Shown piece after piece: positions 63,501 to 64,000 of a stretch of 64,000 nucleotides of DNA. The DNA is from Dysgonomonas mossii (lineage in GTDB: Bacteria > Bacteroidota > Bacteroidia > Bacteroidales > Dysgonomonadaceae). The notes below the pieces were generated by a model. It worked only from the letters and a program-made list of their open reading frames with translations, searched no databases and was not told the origin of the DNA. The translations under genes and the position numbers were made by a program. Location: NCBI RefSeq assembly GCF_004569505.1, contig NZ_SPPK01000006.1, positions 96,883-160,882 on the forward strand, given 5' to 3'. Position 1 is the stretch's first letter. The number at the start of each line of letters is the position of its first letter.

Positions 63501-64000
63501 AGATAGAAAGAGTCGGTACTCCTCTGAAAGAATGGGATATAAATATCTACCGAGGTATTCTTACAGGATATAATGAAGCATTTATTATTAATGGAGAGAA
63601 GAAGGCAGAATTAGTCGCCAAATCATCAAAAAACGCCGAAATTATACGCCCGATTCTTCGTGGCAGAGACATAAAACGATATGGATATGAGTTTGCTGAT
63701 TTATGGTTGATATGCACATTTCCATCTCTTAATATTGACATAGAAGAGTATCCTGCAGTCAAAGAACATTTATTATCCTATGGATACGATAGATTGAAGC
63801 AAGCTGGAGAGAACGGTTCTCGTAAAAAAACGAATAATAAGTGGTTTGAGACGCAAGATAGCATAAGTTATTGGGACGATTTCTCTAAGCAAAAAATAGG
63901 TTGGGGAAACCTCAGTCTGAATAGCCAATTTACATTAATAGATGAAGGTTATTATATTAATGCTCCCTCTGCTTTTTTTTGTTCAAATGATTTATATTTA
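60548..64000 (+). CDS. Type IIG (Eco57I-like) restriction-modification enzyme, partial
   Basis: The frame runs from an ATG at 60548 to the right edge of the window (1151 codons, no stop), so the C-terminus is missing. Three parts are visible. The N-terminal nuclease domain has GRTDLVIHNEK with D71 and VLIEVKKP with E89 and K91, a PD-(D/E)xK pattern. Residues about 455-830 are an N6-adenine methyltransferase with the SAM motif DPAVGSGHF (544-552) and catalytic NPPYIQL (828-834). Last comes a TaqI-like target-recognition region from about 990 (IYRGILTGYNEAFIINGE and IIRPILRGRDIKRYGYEF). Cutting, methylation and specificity in one chain define type IIG. A Lys-rich helical insertion (about 690-800) separates motif I from NPPY. 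Confidence 0.9.
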   Translation, partial: MKTPKQALNPAFLKQKPDRKEIELFKQEFISLLDKINDTESEEFHKNLIIDFLNSVYYKNNHYINTYGRTDLVIHNEKDTKSPVGVLIEVKKPTNKSEMISKENLNAKAFQELVLYYLRERKANKNLELRYLIITNINEWFIFDAQDFKKLFYDDKKFVDLFEQFQNKRSDDSSTNHFYKEIASPQIEKVKDQIPYTHFDIRDYDKIMRNKDKEDDRKLIALYKFLSPIHLLKLSFAKDYNELNKEFYAELLHILGLEEVKEKSQKFIVRKSQGKRDNGSIIENAINELDAMDKLSMLSNIKQYGNTYEDQLYNVALDLSITWVNRVLFLKLLEAQIIKYHDGNKKYSFLSTDKIEGYDDLNSLFFQILARKEDERRDGNLKEKFSHVPYLNSSLFEPTELEGYTIAISGLQDKAKIELYSKSVLKIKGQVDKRLTPLEYLLKFLDAYDFSSESSEDIQEEDKALISASVLGLIFEKINGYKDGSFFTPSFVTMFMCRDTITRTVIQKFNETKGWECKTIIDLHNKISDIKEANEIFNSIRLCDPAVGSGHFLVSSLNEMIYLKSELGILTDREGKLLRGYKISVENDELIVSDNEYGIFKYNPHHHESQRVQETLFHEKQTIIENCLFGVDLNPNSVKICQLRLWIELLKHTYYITKTNRLETLPNIDINIKCGNSLISRFGLDENLKPILRGLNISISEYKEAVNNYRNAHNKQDKKRLEQFIKEIKTNLKTEISKNDKNSKSLFKAKKELSDLTAPDLFERTPKEKKALQKKIDLAQKAVGKYSAIIEEIKNNKIFQNAFEWRIEFPEVLNEDGDFIGFDAIIGNPPYIQLQSMGEITDIYKKMEFETFERTGDIYCLFYELGNNILRQNYFLSFITSNKWMRAGYGESMRRYFVEQTNPVLLIDFAGIKVFDEATVDVNIMTFQKANNQHNTESCLIKGFNSDTMKLSDYINQSATISSFGESAISSFVILSDIEKRIKEKIERVGTPLKEWDINIYRGILTGYNEAFIINGEKKAELVAKSSKNAEIIRPILRGRDIKRYGYEFADLWLICTFPSLNIDIEEYPAVKEHLLSYGYDRLKQAGENGSRKKTNNKWFETQDSISYWDDFSKQKIGWGNLSLNSQFTLIDEGYYINAPSAFFCSNDLYL

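Noticed and set aside
1..64000. CRISPR array, prophage or intact transposon
   Set aside because: No regularly spaced repeats, cas genes, phage structural genes or transposase frames were found in any part of the window.

Overview
The window comes from an AT-rich genome of the phylum Bacteroidota, order Bacteroidales, most likely a Dysgonomonas-like organism (genus is inference). The support is: repeated -7 promoter boxes of the form TAnnTTTG, little sign of Shine-Dalgarno sites, a Bacteroides-type pyruvate kinase, a GldA-like ATPase, DUF6377-type membrane regulators, RteC, and a TonB receptor with an N-terminal carboxypeptidase-regulatory-like domain. No rRNA, intact tRNA, CRISPR array or insertion sequence was found.

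Layout. 0-7 kb: the end of a TonB-plug-like secreted protein (minus strand), a long RelA/SpoT homologue with a ruined hydrolase centre, a small membrane protein, a PLP sulfhydrylase/lyase, aroQ and pyk. 7-12 kb: a surface cluster with a TPR/transmembrane/HTH regulator and two secreted proteins behind a long repeat-bearing leader, closed by a bidirectional terminator. 12-21 kb: housekeeping genes (O-methyltransferase behind a colicin-immunity-like protein, rbfA, a LolC/E-type permease, GNAT, engB, a Pit phosphate transporter with its PhoU-like partner, rpsA). 21-26 kb: a TolC/HlyD/ABC-2/ABC-2 export operon with no ATPase gene. 26.7-30.5 kb: a TonB receptor operon that ends in its own winged-helix regulator. 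30.6-47 kb: rlmD, a DUF2339/DUF3999 pair, a POT-like transporter, a sensor kinase, glyA, an LTA-synthase-like enzyme, a lipoprotein, a NUDIX-fold regulator, pdxB, a GldA-like ATPase and ferritin.

47-64 kb looks accessory. It has an orphan membrane protein, a tRNA-like 3' remnant, an orphan RteC (a regulator otherwise known from conjugative transposons), and a long minus-strand metal-resistance locus. That locus holds a Fur-family regulator, a DUF6660-like peptide, a CzcA-type RND pump with TolC and adaptor, a divergent P-II protein, a DUF2582 winged helix, a Zn/Cd-type P1B ATPase, a small Cys-containing membrane protein and a PAP2 protein. The window ends inside a large single-chain type IIG restriction-modification enzyme.

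How the parts fit. The P1B ATPase would move metal from cytoplasm to periplasm and the CzcCBA pump from periplasm to outside. A perfect 7-1-7 inverted repeat lies just upstream of the promoter of the first gene of this locus and is the likely operator for the neighbouring Fur-family protein. Away from that locus, three intergenic sites share a GTGACA direct repeat of 9-bp period in the same orientation relative to the export operon, rlmD and the sensor kinase gene. They are the best candidate here for an undescribed regulon.
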